Source: 1-14-2-50-31-20 sp965370315
GTDB taxonomy: Bacteria > Bacteroidota > Ignavibacteria > Ignavibacteriales > Melioribacteraceae
NCBI GenBank assembly: GCA_965370315.1
Contig: CBDUTO010000005.1
Span: 1 to 64,000 of the forward strand
Direction: 5' to 3'
DNA length: 64,000 nucleotides
Positions 60,745 through 64,000 of this stretch are shown in pieces. The position numbers and the translations under genes are program-made. The notes under the pieces were generated by a model, which was not told the DNA's origin, ran no database searches, and was given only the letters and a program-made list of their open reading frames with translations. Within the stretch, counting starts at the first letter, position 1. Each line of letters opens with the position of its first letter.

Positions 60745-60821
60745 TTTATGTCAGGAGTACGACAGTAAATATCATGAAGCACTAATAACTTACTACTAGA
60801 AATAATAACTATTGGTGATGA

Positions 60822-61055
60822 ATGAAATTTGATTTAGTAGTAACAGAAAACTGTAGTGCATGTCGGCGGATGGAGGAACTTTTGAAAGAATATTTAATTG
60901 ATAAGAAATCGATTCGTTTTAACATATCACTCCAGCGTAACTTCAAAAAAAATATTGCAATTGTTCCAGCACTTTTAGTTGAAGGAAAACTATTTGCCTA
61001 TGGCGAGATTGATATACAAAAACTCGATGATAAAATAGAAGGTTTGTTAAATTAA
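60822..61055 (+). CDS. Small thioredoxin-fold protein with CxxC
   Basis: 77 residues. The redox motif C11-S-A-C14 follows a beta strand (FDLVVTEN). IVPALLVEGKLFAYGEID matches the cis-Pro strand of thioredoxin/glutaredoxin-like folds (Pro at about 54). It is shorter than thioredoxin (about 105) and fits a minimal thioredoxin_2-like protein. It may reduce disulfides or act in redox sensing. It ends with a 9-bp tail-to-tail overlap with the hydrolase on the other strand. Confidence 0.75.
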   Translation: MKFDLVVTENCSACRRMEELLKEYLIDKKSIRFNISLQRNFKKNIAIVPALLVEGKLFAYGEIDIQKLDDKIEGLLN

Positions 61056-61817
61056 TTTTATATCATCTAGAAAGGGGAATTTAGTTCTCGTTTCATTTCC
61101 TATCTCAGAATCCACTTCAACAATTAGGATTGACTCTGTTTTATTTGAACCAAGCACATTTCCCATTGGGTCAAGTATTGCACTATTACCTGGATACTCC
61201 AAATAAGGGTCTTGCCCAATTCTGTTCACTCCAAGCATGTAACTTTGGTTTTCTATTGCTCTTGCTTGTAATAGTAAATTCCAATGGTTAATTCTGGCAA
61301 TTGGCCAATTTGCAATGTTCACAAGTACATCAACTTTCTGTTTACCATAGGCTCTATATAGTTCTGGAAATCTTAAATCGTAACAGACTGAGAGTCCAAA
61401 AGTAATTTTATTAATACTTGTTACAAATGGGTTCTTTCCGGCAGAATAATTTTGATTCTCTTTAGCAAAACTGAATGGATGAATTTTTCTATATATTCCT
61501 CGTATTAAACTTTTCTCATCAAAGTGGATTAGAGAATTAAAAAGCTTTTTATCATCACGCTCAATAATTCCAGCAAAGATATTTGTTTTTAATCTACGAG
61601 CTAGTTGCATAAAATATAGAAAGGATACACCATCCATCTCTTCGGCAAATTTTTCTGAATTGATTGTAAATCCAGTGAGCGACATCTCTGGAAATATCAT
61701 AAGTGATACATCTGTTAAATCACTTTGTTCAATTAGAGATTCAATAACTTCAATTGTCCTCTCGGGGTCTTCCCAAATTGGTGAATACTGCACCAATGCT
61801 ATTTTTATTTTACTCAT
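61047..61817 (-). CDS. Nitrilase-superfamily hydrolase, omega-amidase (YafV/Nit2)-like
   Basis: 256 residues, full length. The catalytic triad is E44 (FPEMSLTGF), K111 (YRKIHPFSF) and C145 (VCYDLRFPELYR). FPEMSLTGF, NWP and RAIENQ together indicate the omega-amidase subgroup, which hydrolyses alpha-ketoglutaramate and similar compounds; other amide substrates are possible. Cytoplasmic. Overlaps the thioredoxin-like gene by 9 bp at the 3' end. Confidence 0.85.
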   Translation of the reverse strand: MSKIKIALVQYSPIWEDPERTIEVIESLIEQSDLTDVSLMIFPEMSLTGFTINSEKFAEEMDGVSFLYFMQLARRLKTNIFAGIIERDDKKLFNSLIHFDEKSLIRGIYRKIHPFSFAKENQNYSAGKNPFVTSINKITFGLSVCYDLRFPELYRAYGKQKVDVLVNIANWPIARINHWNLLLQARAIENQSYMLGVNRIGQDPYLEYPGNSAILDPMGNVLGSNKTESILIVEVDSEIGNETRTKFPFLDDIKLI

Positions 61818-61931
61818 TTCTCAGTTGAATAATTATTAATAATTTCATTTAAAGATAATAATGATTGTTTAATTATTCATATTAAATATTTATCTTACGT
61901 TATTAAAACAATACTAATAATTGGAAAAATT

Positions 61932-63563
61932 ATGCTCAATTATGTTTGGCTTGGACTTATAATTCTTGGAATTGGAACTGCAATCACTACTGATATAATA
62001 GATCAGGCAGATAACAAGTTTCGCAATAGTGATCCACTTCCTATTGAAATTATTTTTGGTGATTCTACATCGCTGCACAGTGACGGGGCTTACGACGGTA
62101 AAATAAAAGTAAACTCGGATATTTATAATGAATTTTATGGCACTCTTCTCAATAGTGATGTAATTGTTAATACAAAAATTTCTGTAAATAGGGCTGAAGA
62201 TAAAATTGGTATCTTCTTCAAAGTAGATGATAACTCACCAGAAATGTGGAAGTATATGGCAAAAGTTTCTGGTAAAGATGATGATTTGATGGGGGTCTTT
62301 CAATTAAGAGAAACCATAGATGGCACATTAGTGAGTGGAGATTTAATACTTGAAGATATAGCATTTACTAAAATGAAGGAAGTAACGAACTCAGCTTTAG
62401 AATATGCAGGTATTGCAGTAAATATAGCTCTTGGTTTAATTGGTATTATGGCTCTTTGGCTTGGAGTTATGAAAGTAGCTGAGAATGCTGGATTGATTAA
62501 GATTATTGCAAATTCAGTAAGACCACTTACAAGATTTCTTTTCCCCGATGTTCCGCCTGACCACCCAGCAATGGGCTCAATTATAATGAATATGGCAGCT
62601 AATATGCTTGGTCTGGGAAACGCTGCAACTCCATTTGGCTTGAAAGCTATGGAAGAATTACAGACTTTGAATAAAGATAAAAGCACTGCAACAAATGCTA
62701 TGGTTACATTTCTTGCAGTTAATACTGCAGGACTTACATTAATTCCAGTAACAGCAATAGCAATTAGGGCTGCTGCAGGTAGTAGTAATCCAGCAATAAT
62801 TATTGGAACCGCAATATTTGGCGCTATGTGTGCAACAACGGTAGGTATTACAGCAACAAAGATTATGGAGAAATTCCCAATTAAAAAAGGGGAGTATGGG
62901 GCATGGCTTAAGTCTTATAAAAAAGGATTAATTGTTGTTGTTTCTCTTGTTGCATTAGTTACAATTCTTGCAATGACTGGAATGCTCTCAGCGATATTTT
63001 CAAATCTAACTTTCCTAAATCCAGATCTATTTAAAGGAATTATTAATGTAATTTCAATTATGGCAATTCCTGGACTGATATTTATATTTATTGGCTATGG
63101 TGCAATTAAAAAAGTTAAAGTTTATGAAGTATTTGTTGAAGGTGCAAAAGAGGGCTTTGATGTTGCGGTCAGAATTATTCCATATCTAGTTGCAATGCTA
63201 GTTGCAATTGGAATTTTTAGAGCTGGTGGAGGTATGCAAATATTAATCACTGCTTTAGAACCAATCACAAGTCTTATTGGAATGCCTGCTGAAGCTTTGC
63301 CAATGGCTATTATGCGTCCACTTTCTGGTAGCGGTTCACTTGGAATTATGGCGGAGATAATTGCAACTCATGGTCCTGATTCATTTATCGGCATTCTTGT
63401 CTCTACCTTTTTTGGAAGTACAGAAACTACATTCTATGTACTAGCAGTCTATTTCGGTTCAGTTAATATTAGAAACACAAGACATGCTCTCCCAGCTGGA
63501 TTATTAGCTGATGTAGCTGGTATTCTCGGCGCAGTATTTATCGTTAAAATGTTATTTGGATAG
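61932..63563 (+). CDS. Fused SpmA/SpmB nucleoside-recognition (Gate) membrane protein
   Basis: 543 residues. After an N-terminal helix (1-20) comes a beta-rich insert (about 30-155) of unclear origin. The first Gate-domain half follows (about 160-330): GLIGIMALWLGVMKVAENAGLIK, NMLGLGNAATPFGLKAMEEL. The second half is at about 395-543: GFDVAVRIIPYLVAMLVAIGIFRAGGG, MAIMRPLSGSGSLGIM, STFFGSTETTFYVLAVYFGS. In sporulators SpmA and SpmB are separate; fused forms occur in Bacteroidota, where the substrate is unknown. The strong terminator after it marks the end of the unit. Confidence 0.9.
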   Translation: MLNYVWLGLIILGIGTAITTDIIDQADNKFRNSDPLPIEIIFGDSTSLHSDGAYDGKIKVNSDIYNEFYGTLLNSDVIVNTKISVNRAEDKIGIFFKVDDNSPEMWKYMAKVSGKDDDLMGVFQLRETIDGTLVSGDLILEDIAFTKMKEVTNSALEYAGIAVNIALGLIGIMALWLGVMKVAENAGLIKIIANSVRPLTRFLFPDVPPDHPAMGSIIMNMAANMLGLGNAATPFGLKAMEELQTLNKDKSTATNAMVTFLAVNTAGLTLIPVTAIAIRAAAGSSNPAIIIGTAIFGAMCATTVGITATKIMEKFPIKKGEYGAWLKSYKKGLIVVVSLVALVTILAMTGMLSAIFSNLTFLNPDLFKGIINVISIMAIPGLIFIFIGYGAIKKVKVYEVFVEGAKEGFDVAVRIIPYLVAMLVAIGIFRAGGGMQILITALEPITSLIGMPAEALPMAIMRPLSGSGSLGIMAEIIATHGPDSFIGILVSTFFGSTETTFYVLAVYFGSVNIRNTRHALPAGLLADVAGILGAVFIVKMLFG

Positions 63564-63583
63564 TTTGTTATAGTTTTAATAAT

Positions 63584-63630
63584 GACTCGAAATTATTTGT
63601 TTTCCGATAAATAATTTCGAGTCTATTTTT
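63584..63630 (+). terminator. Intrinsic terminator
   Basis: GACTCGAAATTATTT (63584-63598) and AAATAATTTCGAGTC (63609-63623) form a perfect 15-bp stem with a 10-nt loop, then TATTTTT. Confidence 0.93.
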
Positions 63631-63756
63631 AGTTCTTAATCTTAATCCTTTCTTCCTTTTTCTATATTTGTATTTGACTTAACATTAGCCTTTAACCTAA
63701 AAATATCTATTATTTTAATTCACTTGTATTATTAATAATATTTTCTTAAAATAGCA

Positions 63757-63772
63757 CCATACAAATGTATGG
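63757..63772 (+). promoter_or_regulatory. Candidate LexA box upstream of lexA
   Basis: CCATACA-AA-TGTATGG is a perfect 7-bp inverted repeat with a 2-bp centre, 28 bp before ATG 63800. LexA usually represses its own gene from a palindrome placed like this. The sequence differs from the Proteobacterial (CTGT-N8-ACAG) and Gram-positive (GAAC-N4-GTTC) SOS boxes. Confidence 0.55.
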
Positions 63773-63799
63773 TATGTTTAATAATAATTAGAGTAAGTA

Positions 63800-64000
63800 A
63801 TGCAAAAAGAATTAACAAAAGTTCAGCAAAACATTTTGGATTTTCTTGTGGAACAGAGAAGCAAAAGCACAACTCCAACACTTGCAGAAATAGCAAAACA
63901 TTTTGGATATAAAAATCGCTCAACTGTGCAGCAACATTTGCAAGCAATTGAGAAAAAAGGATTTATTAAACGTAATCCCAAAATATCTCGTGGTATTGAA
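63800..64000 (+). CDS. lexA: LexA repressor, N-terminal part (cut by the window end)
   Basis: 67 codons are visible, from ATG 63800 to the edge. The translated start is MQKELTKVQQNILDFL, followed by PTLAEIAKHFGYKNRSTVQQHL and AIEKKGFIKR...SRGIE. This is the winged-helix DNA-binding domain of LexA: the LT-x-x-Q start, EIA helix, S-T-V-x-x-H-L recognition helix and SRGI hinge. The autoproteolytic S24 domain would lie beyond 64000. A palindromic candidate operator is just upstream. TAATTAGAGTAAG precedes the start, with a weak ribosome binding site. Confidence 0.85.
   Translation, partial: MQKELTKVQQNILDFLVEQRSKSTTPTLAEIAKHFGYKNRSTVQQHLQAIEKKGFIKRNPKISRGIE

Noticed and set aside
63732..63947. 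Minus-strand 71-aa ORF
   Set aside because: It is the antisense of the clear lexA N-terminus and its operator.

Overview
The window is AT-rich bacterial chromosome. It carries no phage, integrase or insertion-sequence genes. Five large or medium exported proteins end in the type IX secretion (T9SS) type A sorting domain, in the form NYPNPFNPST, then a IYN-LGQ motif and a final TKKMxLxK. Together with the TonB/Exb and SPOR gene types, this points to the Bacteroidota/Chlorobi/Ignavibacteriota group. I infer an Ignavibacteria-like organism, but there is no rRNA here to prove it.

Layout. 1-3.3 kb: a Fur-family regulator and a small exported protein, divergent from an operon bcp - 6-pyruvoyltetrahydropterin synthase - folE - short-chain reductase, which looks like a tetrahydrobiopterin pathway. 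3.4-5.8 kb: an ECF sigma factor, a probable membrane anti-sigma factor and two Spy/CpxP-like periplasmic proteins. 6.1-7.6 kb: tRNA-Leu(GAG), a TPR protein and a beta-barrel protein. 8-16 kb: a cell-envelope operon with a 991-aa TPR protein, a TonB-linked barrel apparently without a plug, an HU-like/SPOR membrane protein, then exbB, exbD and tonB. 16-18 kb: two small membrane proteins and a beta-propeller protein on the minus strand. 18.2-23.6 kb: a mannonate/gluconate catabolic cluster with a truncated SDR, a frameshifted uxuA, kdgK, a LarA-family epimerase and gnd. 23.7-27.4 kb: two unassigned proteins and the membrane pyrophosphatase. 27.7 kb: tRNA-Arg(ACG).

28-51 kb is the most unusual part. 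There are three consecutive transcription units for surface proteins. Each starts with a TTGACA-17 nt-TAnnnT promoter and a conserved leader box (CCAGCCAAAGYCAGA), continues with one or more very large exported proteins, and ends with a 29-aa lipoprotein-like micro-ORF. None of the three micro-ORFs was in the supplied gene list. Two of them differ at seven nucleotide positions, all synonymous. The first unit is about 14.5 kb and also encodes three paralogous proteins with phage-tail/Peptidase_G2-like features.

51-64 kb is mostly housekeeping: a murein-peptide recycling pair (NlpC/P60 endopeptidase and dipeptide epimerase), a lipoprotein, lptF/lptG, pta, a DinB-like protein, an EamA transporter, a Crp-family regulator, a small thioredoxin-fold protein, an omega-amidase-like hydrolase, a fused SpmA/SpmB protein, and the first 67 codons of lexA behind a palindromic candidate operator.

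All family calls come from reading motifs in the translated sequence; no database search was possible. Several starts were moved from the longest reading frame to an ATG, GTG or TTG with a ribosome binding site or signal peptide, as noted per gene.
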